Position numbers and translations under genes: made by a program. This document shows positions 16,612 to 24,200 of a stretch of DNA of 44,807 bases, in pieces. Origin of the DNA: a virus; IMG/VR virus record IMGVR_UViG_3300010430_000110, positions 1 through 44,807 of that record. One strand, given 5' to 3'. Within the stretch, counting starts at the first letter, position 1. The number at the start of each line of letters is the position of its first letter. Below the pieces are notes generated by a model, which was not told the DNA's origin, ran no database searches, and saw nothing but the letters and a program-made list of their open reading frames with translations.

Positions 16612-17181
16612 TTAGGCAGCGTCCTCAGTGATTGAGAAAGTGCCACGGAAGTCCGAGGCGTTCTGGAAGTTCGTTCCAGACATGCGGAGAACCGGATCGG
16701 TCAGCCCTGTGGTGTCGAACTCGAAGCAGTGAAGCTCACCGCTGTCGGTGAAGTCGCCAGAACCGACGATGACTTCGTGGGTCTTGACGATGACGGGGGT
16801 GCCCGCCGGGTCGTCGATCACGTCGAACGTGTAGACGGTGTCGCGGAGGTTGCACACCGACCACTCCAGATTACGGTAGGTCTTGGCTGCCGTAAGCGTG
16901 ATGTCGTCGAGCGTGGTTTTGGAGGTGGAGCCAGCGACTGGCGTGCCGTCCGTTCCGCCAGACTTGCAGATGCCAGCACCGTCGAGAGTGACGACAAGGT
17001 TGCCAGCATCGTCCAATTGAAGGAACCGGAGGGTGTCGTCGGAGGCGCGTTTCGCCACCATCGAACCGGAAAAGTTCCGTCCGGCAATGGGATCGGTTTC
17101 CACTGCCTGAGAGATCGCCGCGCCGGCATTTCCGGAGTCGACATCCTCAAGAGTCGGAAAGGATGTTCTCAAATCGGCCAT
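16612..17181 (-). CDS. Virion surface-type protein, paralogue A
   Basis: 189 residues, beta-rich. It aligns by eye with the protein at 17265-17723. Shared landmarks are LRFLQLDDAGNLVVTL against HIALDEDCRVVLSDDDAG, YRNLEWSVCNLRDTVYTFDV against YKEIEFVCSSRRDSLFQVVW, and NFQNASDFRGTFSI against NFEDISCLRGSLDV. Two adjacent diverged copies suggest a duplicated decoration or fibre-head protein. A ribosome site (TATATAGGAG) lies upstream of the ATG. The exact virion location is unknown. Confidence 0.6.
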   Translation of the reverse strand: MADLRTSFPTLEDVDSGNAGAAISQAVETDPIAGRNFSGSMVAKRASDDTLRFLQLDDAGNLVVTLDGAGICKSGGTDGTPVAGSTSKTTLDDITLTAAKTYRNLEWSVCNLRDTVYTFDVIDDPAGTPVIVKTHEVIVGSGDFTDSGELHCFEFDTTGLTDPVLRMSGTNFQNASDFRGTFSITEDAA

Positions 17182-17264
17182 GATTTACATACTCCTATAT
17201 AGGGTGAGAGAATAGTGCTGCAGCGCACCCCCGCCCTATTGGAAGATTTCAGAAGAAATTGAGG

Positions 17265-17723
17265 TCAATTGATCTGTTGAACATCCAGACTCCCCCTAAG
17301 ACACGAAATATCTTCGAAATTTTTCGCCCTCAGAATCAAGGTTTGCGTCCCGCCTGCCCCCGACCGGAACCGTTTGCTGGAGGCGTGAAATCCGAAAGTC
17401 GTATTTCCCCCGCTAAGGACTACGTCTTCCTGAATCTTATCAGTCCCGTCGTCCTGCCAGACCACTTGGAAGAGAGAATCTCTTCTGCTCGAACATACGA
17501 ACTCAATCTCTTTGTAGATACTGTCTAATGCCAAAGGGATTGTGACTAATGTCACGAACGAAGTGGACCCGCCGTGCTCTCCCCGACCCCCAAGGAATGA
17601 AATCTGCCCGGCATCGTCATCGCTTAGGACGACTCGGCAGTCTTCATCCAGAGCGATATGGCCGAGGGAGCCGTCCGGCTTCACCCCAGTCTTAGGTGCG
17701 TTGATGCCGAGCTCGAACGGCAA
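17265..17723 (-). CDS. Virion surface-type protein, paralogue B
   Basis: 152 residues, the shorter partner of the 189-residue protein downstream. It begins MPFELGINAPKTGVKPDGSLGH and ends NFEDISCLRGSLDVQQIN, matching the C-terminal strand pair of its paralogue. The 83-bp gap between the two genes is one of the larger spaces in the late block and may hold a separate regulatory signal, although I see no convincing promoter. Confidence 0.6.
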   Translation of the reverse strand: MPFELGINAPKTGVKPDGSLGHIALDEDCRVVLSDDDAGQISFLGGRGEHGGSTSFVTLVTIPLALDSIYKEIEFVCSSRRDSLFQVVWQDDGTDKIQEDVVLSGGNTTFGFHASSKRFRSGAGGTQTLILRAKNFEDISCLRGSLDVQQIN

Positions 17724-17739
17724 GGTTCAGCCTCCGAGG

Positions 17740-17934
17740 CTACTTGAGGGTGATCTTCGACTTGGTCACTGCCCGAAGGACCGAGTTCACTACGAGGAAC
17801 ATGGCACCGAGGCTCTGCTCATTAAGAAACGCCTCCGAGCCCGGGATGAACGGCACCGCTGCCATAATCAAGTTGACCCACAGAGTCCTGGACTGCCATG
17901 GGCGCTTCACCTGCTCTTTGTAGAGATCCATCAT
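17740..17934 (-). CDS. Holin-like small membrane protein
   Basis: 64 residues. The start KRPWQSRTLWVNLIMAAVPF followed by a second hydrophobic segment (GAMFLVVNSVLRAVTKSKI) is the plan of a frequent small phage family. Members read W.S.T.W.N near the N-terminus and NI.LR..T...I near the end. They are often annotated as holins. Two short helices and charged ends fit hole formation or regulation. The endolysin candidate lies 10 kb away at 28153-28674, so the lysis genes are not clustered. Confidence 0.55.
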   Translation of the reverse strand: MMDLYKEQVKRPWQSRTLWVNLIMAAVPFIPGSEAFLNEQSLGAMFLVVNSVLRAVTKSKITLK

Positions 17935-17941
17935 CTTACCC

Positions 17942-18331
17942 TCAAGTAAAACGAGTCAGGAGATCAGAACCTCTGACCTTGTCCCGCCTCGCAATGGACT
18001 TCTTTCTGGCGCGGTCGGCCGGAGTCTCGAAGGTCTCGGCCGCTCTCTTGCGGCCTCCCGCCGTGACTCTGGCGATGAAGTCTTCCATCGTCCGGGTGTC
18101 CCCGTCCGGGACCTCCTCGGAGTCTTCGCTGACATCAATCTCGACACTGTCGAGCAGGGCGGCGACCCTGGAAAGGATGTCCATCTTATGTTCGAGACGC
18201 CCACGGACCTTGGTGAGAAACCCCGGATCGGAATCCTTGATCTCTTCGGCCCTGACCAGGGTGCGGAGAGCATCCATAGCCTCATGGTCGTCTGGTGATG
18301 GCTCCCTTCCCGGGAGGATGACTTCGAGCAT
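17942..18331 (-). CDS. Hypothetical protein
   Basis: 129 residues, helical and charged. The first 90 are acidic (PSPDDHEAMDALRTLVRAEE, then VEIDVSEDSEEVPDGD) and the last 40 basic (GGRKRAAETF, RARKKSIARRDK). It sits 7 bp upstream of the holin-like gene. No family was recognised. Another frame over the same DNA shows no better composition. Confidence 0.5.
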   Translation of the reverse strand: MLEVILPGREPSPDDHEAMDALRTLVRAEEIKDSDPGFLTKVRGRLEHKMDILSRVAALLDSVEIDVSEDSEEVPDGDTRTMEDFIARVTAGGRKRAAETFETPADRARKKSIARRDKVRGSDLLTRFT

Positions 18332-18340
18332 GGCGGCCTC

Positions 18341-18655
18341 CTACACGTCGGACGCTGTGGAGAAGTCGGCAGGAACTGTCACCGACGCCTTGAGCTTCTC
18401 ATAGGCCCGCTCTTGCGGGTTCTGGGAGACGACATCGAGAGTCGCCGAGTCGAAGGACCCGGTGAAGTCAGCACCTGACCAGTCGTACTGGTGTACTTCC
18501 AGCGGAGTATTGCCTGCGGCGCTGGCGGCTGCGTCCTTGAACAGTGCCAATTTGCAGTGGCACTCCTCCCGGTCGTAGTTGATGTTCAGGTCGCAGATTC
18601 TCCAGTAGTCTCCGGAGACCCCCGACGCTGCCGTATGTGAAAGTTGCAAAGCCAT
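18341..18655 (-). CDS. Small tail/virion-associated protein
   Basis: 104 residues beginning MALQLSHTAASGVSGDYWRI and containing a C-terminal ERAYEKLKAS segment. I recall related small proteins in many phage genomes next to fibre genes, with the pattern SHT..SG..GDYW.I..LNI.Y and NPQERAYEKLK. They probably fold as a small beta domain. The role is not established. It lies 9 bp after a fibre gene. Confidence 0.6.
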   Translation of the reverse strand: MALQLSHTAASGVSGDYWRICDLNINYDREECHCKLALFKDAAASAAGNTPLEVHQYDWSGADFTGSFDSATLDVVSQNPQERAYEKLKASVTVPADFSTASDV

Positions 18656-18664
18656 GACGGTCTC

Positions 18665-19978
18665 CTATGGTCTGTAATGTCCACTGCACCCAAAGGTTCT
18701 AGCTAGTCCATCAGTAGCCCACCCATGGAGTTGGATGGCATTGTTCCCAACGTCAGCTTCTACACCGAGTCTGGCGGTAGCTGATGCCGGGTTTACCTCA
18801 GAACAGGCTCCCACGACATCTCCCACATTGGAAAATGTAGTAGTTGTAAACGGCGTGACCCTACACTCGTAGTCCCCACTTAGACCCGGATCCCAAGTCA
18901 CATTGAACGAATAGTCGACAACTGATCCTGAATCCTGGGACCACTTTACTGCAGTTACAGAGCAGGAAGTACAATTTCCCCCCTCGCAGGTTCCAGTTCC
19001 TACATCAAAGCCATCATTGGTACAGTGGTTGCCCAACCCGCAATTGGCATTGTCCGGGGTGGTGATCTCGAACTTATTGGTGTTGTTGATGCGGTTGGTG
19101 ACAGACCCACTGGCAGTTCGGAACTGCATAATGTTGGAACTGTGGTCATACCGGATGTACCCGGGGTTGATCTCTGCAGCATCCGCAAACTCGATGCTTG
19201 ATTGATCGTCCGGGTTGGCCCCGTCCGATTGAATCCTGACAACGGTGTCATTGTTCGAGTTGTAGAAGGTGGAGACGCTGTCGTCCAGAGTGAGCACCAC
19301 CTCATCAGAAGCCCGAAACCCCATCTCTCCGGTATTTTCAAGGTAGGAGATTTCGCCGTGGTCGGTGTTGGCCAGAGTACCCATGCGTATGAAACTGGTA
19401 TCTGTGTCCGATGCCGGGGTGATGTTTACACTGGCATTGCCCGTAGTCGGCTGGAGCCGAAGCGGGGAGTCGATAAACGTCTTCTCCCCGTTGAACGACT
19501 GATTCCCGGTCGTCACGATGCCTATGTCCGAAGCGGAGGCTGCAGCCCCGGTCGTAAAGAACGCCGGATCGTCAACTGACCCCCACAGAGTATCGGTTCC
19601 GTCACCCCTCAGGATCTGATTGTCAGTTCCCCGGGGCAGTCTGGTCGTCGTATTGGTGGCGTCCCGGTAGATCATGTCGCCTCGGGTGGTCATCACCTCT
19701 ACCGAAGCGGAGTCCCAGGAGAGATTTCCTGACCCGTCGTTCTTCAGGAAGGTAGCCACACCTCCCTGAACTGCCGGCAGCACCATGTCGTGGGCTGTGG
19801 TGGCCGAGGCCGCTTTGATTGTGATCGAATCAGAGCCGTCGTCGTCTTCGAGCTCCAGCTTCGATCCGTTAGTCACCCGAACCTGGGTGTCCTGATCATG
19901 CGTAAGGTTGGCGCCGACCAGGAAAAGCCCGAAAAGCGTCAGGAGGAGTACGGATGTCAGCCTTGAATTCGTATTCAT
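18665..19978 (-). CDS. Tail-fibre-like protein with signal peptide
   Basis: 437 residues. A hydrophobic Sec-like start (LTSVLLLTLFGLFLVGA) precedes fibre sequence. It includes MTTRGDMIYRDATNTT, TRLPRGTDNQILRGDG and repeated beta units typical of trimeric shafts. The last 100 residues hold seven or more cysteines (NCGLGNHC, CEGGNCTSC and others), unusual for a cytoplasmic fibre but expected for an exported disulphide-rich tip. It follows a second fibre with the same TTKGD-type motif. Confidence 0.65.
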   Translation of the reverse strand: MNTNSRLTSVLLLTLFGLFLVGANLTHDQDTQVRVTNGSKLELEDDDGSDSITIKAASATTAHDMVLPAVQGGVATFLKNDGSGNLSWDSASVEVMTTRGDMIYRDATNTTTRLPRGTDNQILRGDGTDTLWGSVDDPAFFTTGAAASASDIGIVTTGNQSFNGEKTFIDSPLRLQPTTGNASVNITPASDTDTSFIRMGTLANTDHGEISYLENTGEMGFRASDEVVLTLDDSVSTFYNSNNDTVVRIQSDGANPDDQSSIEFADAAEINPGYIRYDHSSNIMQFRTASGSVTNRINNTNKFEITTPDNANCGLGNHCTNDGFDVGTGTCEGGNCTSCSVTAVKWSQDSGSVVDYSFNVTWDPGLSGDYECRVTPFTTTTFSNVGDVVGACSEVNPASATARLGVEADVGNNAIQLHGWATDGLARTFGCSGHYRP

Positions 19979-19990
19979 AGTCGAAGTCCC

Positions 19991-20965
19991 TTACGGCAGT
20001 ACGAAGGTTCGGACGTACACGTTCACATCACCGGCAGCCGCTTGATCCAGATTGTCACCTGTGGACCGGGCTGTCACCACCACATCGGTAGTCGTCCCGA
20101 AATCCGGGACATCCAGGAAGGAGGAGTGCATGGCGACCGTACCTCCGACCGCCTGGAAGACATTGAACGCTTGAGCATACTCATTTGTATCCCCGGACTG
20201 GCCCACTTCAATGGTGTAGGCGGAGATAGTGCCGCCACTGAAGGCGGTGGTGTGCTTGACCACTACAGCGTCGATACCCTCACCGGCCTGCAGACTGAAG
20301 GCGGTGACAGCGCTGGATGTCGCCGCGGTTGAGAAGTCCGAGTAGCTGTAGGTGAACTTCCGCCACCTCGGGTTCTTGTCGCCCCACTTGAGTCCGGGGG
20401 CCTCTCCGGAGTCAGCTTCCAGGACTTGGCCATCGGAGCCGACTGCCAGCCTCGTGGTCGCCGTATCGTAGACAGTCAGATCCCCCTTGGTAGTCAGCGG
20501 GTCGATCTCTGAGAAGGTTCTATTTGAAATGATCCCCGCACCGTCCGTCTCCAGGATGCCCGGAGCCGAATTCGGGAACCTCGGGGTGACATCGAACGTC
20601 TTTGTCCCCGTAATGGTCTGAGCTCCGGCAATCAGGACCACCCCTGAGGTGGCCGGGTCGAAAGTGCCATCGAGACAGTCAAGATATTCCTGAACGTCGT
20701 CGACTGTGGTGCAGAGAAACGCCCCGGGTACTGCACTTATCGCCGAAGCGTCGTGGGCGTCGGTGGTGTCAGCCAAGTGGTCCGTGATGGAGTCGGCCGT
20801 GACCTTCAGTTGGGTGTCGACCTTGTCCCAGTTGTCCCGGATCAGTTCTCCGTAGTTGGAATCGCCGTCCCCGGGCTTGTTGAACTGGTAGTTGGTCGTA
20901 AACGTCGTCGCACCGATGGCAACGGTCGCCACTATCAGGAGAGGGATCCAAATCAGTCGATTCAT
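19991..20965 (-). CDS. Tail-fibre-like protein with signal peptide
   Basis: 324 residues. The start LIWIPLLIVATVAIGATTFT reads as a signal peptide. Then come TNYQFNKPGDGD and YGELIRDNWDKVDTQL, as in phage fibre N-termini, and LTTKGDLTVYDTATTRLAVG, a common fibre repeat. The C-terminal 110 residues are a strand-rich domain. It lies next to the capsid gene but is separated from it by a strong terminator, so it may have its own expression level. Confidence 0.65.
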   Translation of the reverse strand: MNRLIWIPLLIVATVAIGATTFTTNYQFNKPGDGDSNYGELIRDNWDKVDTQLKVTADSITDHLADTTDAHDASAISAVPGAFLCTTVDDVQEYLDCLDGTFDPATSGVVLIAGAQTITGTKTFDVTPRFPNSAPGILETDGAGIISNRTFSEIDPLTTKGDLTVYDTATTRLAVGSDGQVLEADSGEAPGLKWGDKNPRWRKFTYSYSDFSTAATSSAVTAFSLQAGEGIDAVVVKHTTAFSGGTISAYTIEVGQSGDTNEYAQAFNVFQAVGGTVAMHSSFLDVPDFGTTTDVVVTARSTGDNLDQAAAGDVNVYVRTFVLP

Positions 20966-20984
20966 CGTCCAAGCCTCGAAGGAA

Positions 20985-21015
20985 GGTGGAAGAGGGGGAC
21001 CGAAGTCCCCCTCTT
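20985..21015 (-). terminator. Rho-independent terminator after the capsid gene
   Basis: The - strand reads an 11-bp perfect stem (AAGAGGGGGAC and its complement) closed by a TTCG tetraloop at 21004-21001. It begins 4 bp after the capsid stop and ends in a short T run. GC-rich UUCG hairpins are very stable. Such a partial terminator after a capsid gene commonly sets capsid level high and downstream genes lower. Confidence 0.85.
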
Positions 21016-21019
21016 AGTT

Positions 21020-21958
21020 TCAGGCTCCAGAGGTGCCGGCGACACCGCGGAAGTCGGAGAATCCGAGAGCCCAGCGGGCTTTGACTTTCATCAAAGCGAC
21101 GTCGGACTTGAATTCCATGTCGGAACTCGTCTCGGGTTGCTTCCGCCAGTACCAGTAAAGCTCGTGGCTGCCCTTGTCGGCCGACAGGAACCAGGCGTCC
21201 TCATCGGTCAGGTAGTCGATGACTACCGGCTCAAGGCCATAGCGAGCTTTCATGGAGTTGACGGAGTTGACCTCGGTCAGACTGGAAGCAGTCGAAGCCT
21301 GAGGCTTGGCCATGGACTCAAGGAGCTCATGAGCCAGGAACTCAAGTTCCGGCGGCACCAGAAGGAACCGGGGACGTACCAGCACCTTCTTCCCTGCTCC
21401 GTCCTTGGTCTTCCGCATGAGGGTGACCAGGTCTTCGAGGGAAGCCAGTGAGAGATCCTGGTCAACAGCCAGTCGGTTCGACGATGTTCCCGCGCCGGGA
21501 TACGGCAGGGGGTGAGACGTCGAGAAGAGCGGCTGCCCGTCCGGGCCGGCTGCGGAGAAGCCGTCATTGAAGATACTCGCAGCGGAGATCCTCTCGGCTT
21601 CGCGCATGGCGCGGGCAAGGTGCTGGGCTCTCTCGAACGCTTCGTCGTGCTGGTTGTCGTCCAGAAGTTCTTCGGTGATCGGTACGATCACACCGTACTT
21701 GATCGCACGGTAGGTCTGGTCATATCCCTGGACCATTTGATCCATGGGGTATTCCTGGCCTTCGCCGACAGCGCCGACTGCCGGGATACCAGTGACCTGG
21801 GTGGATTGGGTGATCCCACGGTCCATGGTGCGGACATTGAAGATCCGCTCATGTTCCATCGGGAATTCTTCGAGGGTGTCATTGATCACGTTCTCCAGAA
21901 CTGGAAGAGCATCCTCCAGGACCAGATCGGAGAACTGTTCACGTCTCATGATCGCCAT
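21020..21958 (-). CDS. Major capsid protein (HK97 fold, Mu gpT-like)
   Basis: 312 residues. It starts with an N-terminal helix region (REQFSDLVLEDALPVLENVI), has a central GYDQTYRAIKYGVIVPITEELL, then DGQPLFSTSHPLP and LVRPRFLLVPPEL, which are hallmark stretches of Mu gpT-like capsid proteins. The end is WALGFSDFRGVAG. No large N-terminal scaffold domain is present; a separate scaffold-like gene lies upstream. The gene is bracketed by a decoration-type gene and a strong terminator, as expected for an abundant product. Confidence 0.88.
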   Translation of the reverse strand: MAIMRREQFSDLVLEDALPVLENVINDTLEEFPMEHERIFNVRTMDRGITQSTQVTGIPAVGAVGEGQEYPMDQMVQGYDQTYRAIKYGVIVPITEELLDDNQHDEAFERAQHLARAMREAERISAASIFNDGFSAAGPDGQPLFSTSHPLPYPGAGTSSNRLAVDQDLSLASLEDLVTLMRKTKDGAGKKVLVRPRFLLVPPELEFLAHELLESMAKPQASTASSLTEVNSVNSMKARYGLEPVVIDYLTDEDAWFLSADKGSHELYWYWRKQPETSSDMEFKSDVALMKVKARWALGFSDFRGVAGTSGA

Positions 21959-21972
21959 AAATCAGTCCTCCC

Positions 21973-22485
21973 TTAGATTCCGGCCACACCAGCGGTGCGC
22001 TCAGACTGGTTGATCTTGACCAAAAGATCGGCGTTTGCGGCGCCTGCATCGTTTGGCTCGTCATTGATCTGCGGCGCAAGGCCGAAGACTTTGAGGGGCA
22101 GAGTCGCCGTGGTCGCGAACGTGCCGTCCACTTCCTGACCAGAACGGTTGAGGTCCGTGTCAGGAGAGGGGGCCGCAGCGACGTCGGCATTGGATCCGGC
22201 GTCCGCAGCAGCGAAAGTGCCGGAGCACTGTGCCACGTAGGTCACTTCCGGGTCGTCGATCACGTCCATGACGGTATCGGCAGCCGGTGAGTAGTGAGCC
22301 GCCACGCCTACGATGGGATCCGTGTCCCCGTTGACGTGAACTTGAACGGTTCCTGCAGCCACCCTCTTGAGGAGATCGCCCTCATAGATGGTCTGAGCAG
22401 CCGTCTTGGTGTATTCCCGGGAGCGGTAGGTCTTCCCTTCCCATTGGTAGGGACGAAACCCCCGAGGATCGTCGATGTTCGCCAT
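21973..22485 (-). CDS. Capsid decoration/accessory protein
   Basis: 170 residues, beta-rich, starting MANIDDPRGFRPYQWEGKTY. This opening, with its location just upstream of the capsid gene, is shared by many phage head-stabilising proteins. Gly/Ala/Asp-rich loops are abundant. The gene has a GGAGG-type ribosome site ahead of the ATG. The decoration role is inferred from position. Confidence 0.6.
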   Translation of the reverse strand: MANIDDPRGFRPYQWEGKTYRSREYTKTAAQTIYEGDLLKRVAAGTVQVHVNGDTDPIVGVAAHYSPAADTVMDVIDDPEVTYVAQCSGTFAAADAGSNADVAAAPSPDTDLNRSGQEVDGTFATTATLPLKVFGLAPQINDEPNDAGAANADLLVKINQSERTAGVAGI

Positions 22486-22504
22486 CAGTTACCTCCGAGT
22501 AGTT

Positions 22505-22921
22505 TTAAGAAAACTCCCCGGCGCCACCTGCTTTCTGAGTGACCGTCCGCATGGAGGAGTCATCCGTCACGGCTTGGCCGCGAAGGCGTTGCCCTTTCCG
22601 GAAGACTGCCTCGTTTGAGCTTTGCTGGTCCTTGTTAGTCGCCCGCTTGGCCTCTACTTCGGCCATGGGGGCAAAGGCAAGGGTCAGGTCACCTTTGCGG
22701 ATTGCATCTCCGTCCCGAAACCACGAGGGGTTGCGGCCTTTCACCTGAGTCATGATCTTGTCGGGGAGCATACTCCCTTTCAAGACCTGCCAGATGCGAC
22801 CGGCCCGCCGGGATTCAACGTGTCCGGAGATCCATCGCAGTTTGTGACCCTTCAGGGCAAAGCCCGGGTCGGACTGGTCGACGGAAGCATGAGTAGTGAC
22901 ATCCGAGAGATTGAATTTCAT
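22505..22921 (-). CDS. Hypothetical head-cluster protein
   Basis: 138 residues. The middle (LRWISGHVESRRAGRIW) and the WFRDGDAIRKGDLTLAFAPM segment suggest a small beta domain. The C-terminal 45 residues are Gln/Ser/Gly-rich and probably disordered. It overlaps the scaffold-like gene by 4 bp. It may belong to a class of small phage proteins found between scaffold and capsid genes. No function is known. Confidence 0.55.
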   Translation of the reverse strand: MKFNLSDVTTHASVDQSDPGFALKGHKLRWISGHVESRRAGRIWQVLKGSMLPDKIMTQVKGRNPSWFRDGDAIRKGDLTLAFAPMAEVEAKRATNKDQQSSNEAVFRKGQRLRGQAVTDDSSMRTVTQKAGGAGEFS

Positions 22922-23655
22922 CGTGCAGCCTTTCTGGCATCGCTTGCCGCCAGCTTTTCCTTCATGGACTGAATCTGCTCTTTGGATTTCTTGCCCTTCA
23001 TCAAATAGAATCTGAGGCGCGGATCGTCATCCGAAATCTTCGAAGCAGTTGAAGCCCTTCTGGTCGGGGCGGCGGAGGTGCCACTGGGGGCCTCCCCAGA
23101 GTGAGTCGTATCCGGGCTCGATTGCCGAGGTGCGGCTTTGCCTGGCTTGCCCATGACTCTCGCCGTGATTTTCGCCACGTTGTAGAGCGCCTTGGGGTGG
23201 CCGGGGTTCAGACCGCTACCGACTTGATCGTCCCACTGCTTTTTAAATTCCAACTGGAATTTTGGGTCGGCAAAAGGAAACTCACGTTTCGCTTTGTCGT
23301 CCCATACCTGTTGCTGACCGGCTGCCGTGCTCGAATTCACAGCCTGGTTGATGGCGCCTTCGACGATCTTCTTCACCTTGGATCCGGTGATTGGTTCGTC
23401 GTCGTCGACCTCTACCTGAGCATTGTGAGTCGGAGCGGGTTGCTGGTTGCGGCTTTGAACAATGGCATTGCGAAGTTCCGTGATGCCATGCTCCATGAGG
23501 TCGAGTCTGGCACCGAGGGTTGTAAGGGGGTCTACCACCTCACCGCCGTCGTCACCGTCTTCACCATTAAGATCCCCTTCGCCGCCGGCAGCCACTACGG
23601 CTGGATCGACGGTCTGGTCGGAAACCTGACCATTCACTGATCCCTCAGTGCTCAT
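22918..23655 (-). CDS. Scaffolding-like protein
   Basis: 245 residues. The N-terminal 45 are acidic and Gly-rich, a helix with coiled-coil character follows (LGARLDLMEHGITELRNAIV), then charged helical sequence, and the end is basic (KGKKSKEQIQSMKEKLAA). An acidic, helical, flexible protein upstream of decoration and capsid genes is the usual plan of a phage scaffold. No protease motif was seen. Confidence 0.55.
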   Translation of the reverse strand: MSTEGSVNGQVSDQTVDPAVVAAGGEGDLNGEDGDDGGEVVDPLTTLGARLDLMEHGITELRNAIVQSRNQQPAPTHNAQVEVDDDEPITGSKVKKIVEGAINQAVNSSTAAGQQQVWDDKAKREFPFADPKFQLEFKKQWDDQVGSGLNPGHPKALYNVAKITARVMGKPGKAAPRQSSPDTTHSGEAPSGTSAAPTRRASTASKISDDDPRLRFYLMKGKKSKEQIQSMKEKLAASDARKAAR

Positions 23656-23668
23656 AGGTTAAGCCCTT

Positions 23669-23794
23669 TCACTTTCGTTTCTTGGTCTTCGCCTTACCCT
23701 TCTGCCAATGCAGAAGGGATTTGGGTTGATCTTGGGCCGCGATCTGCTTGTCGTTTTCCCTGAGCTTCTTTGCGCTGGGATTTTCGCCTGCCAT
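23669..23794 (-). CDS. Small lysine-rich protein
   Basis: 41 residues, too short for usual gene lists. A strong ribosome site (AGGAGGTG) precedes the ATG at 23794 with 5-bp spacing. The protein ends in KGKAKTKKRK. It fits neatly between the scaffold-like gene and the next coding region with short gaps on both sides, which supports it being real. It resembles the basic small proteins at 29796-30318. Confidence 0.6.
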   Translation of the reverse strand: MAGENPSAKKLRENDKQIAAQDQPKSLLHWQKGKAKTKKRK

Positions 23795-23804
23795 GGAACA
23801 CCTC

Positions 23805-24200
23805 CTATATGGAAAGACCCGCCGGAGTGGTCTGGGGTCTGATGTAGGATCTCTTGGACTCGTGGTCGGACTTTGATTCTTTTACTTTAGTCTCTTTAGC
23901 ACGTTTGCGGTCATCTATGAACTTTTCCCGGGTGATCAGGACTCCCTTGAGAGCCTCGATGCGCCCCCGGGTGAAGGCGTAGGACTCTGAAGTGAGTTCC
24001 CTCTGCTCGGAGAGTTGCAGGATTTCCAGATTCATCATTTTCTGGATGTAGGCACAAAATAACCGGCTGGTCTCGTCATTGCGGACCTCGTAGAGCACCT
24101 TGCCCAGGTCGATGAGTTCCTTTTGCACCTTCTTCCGGTTGAACTCGATCTCCCGCGACGTGCCGGTCGACTTTTTGCCCCAATTAGAAAACAGGCCCAT
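23805..24200 (-). CDS. Coiled-coil hypothetical protein
   Basis: 131 residues, helical, with a coiled coil at about residues 18-60 and a Lys/Glu/Ser-rich C-terminal tail. It overlaps the portal gene by 17 bases, so it is translated immediately after portal. A head-assembly role is plausible from location. No family was recognised. Confidence 0.55.
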   Translation of the reverse strand: MGLFSNWGKKSTGTSREIEFNRKKVQKELIDLGKVLYEVRNDETSRLFCAYIQKMMNLEILQLSEQRELTSESYAFTRGRIEALKGVLITREKFIDDRKRAKETKVKESKSDHESKRSYIRPQTTPAGLSI

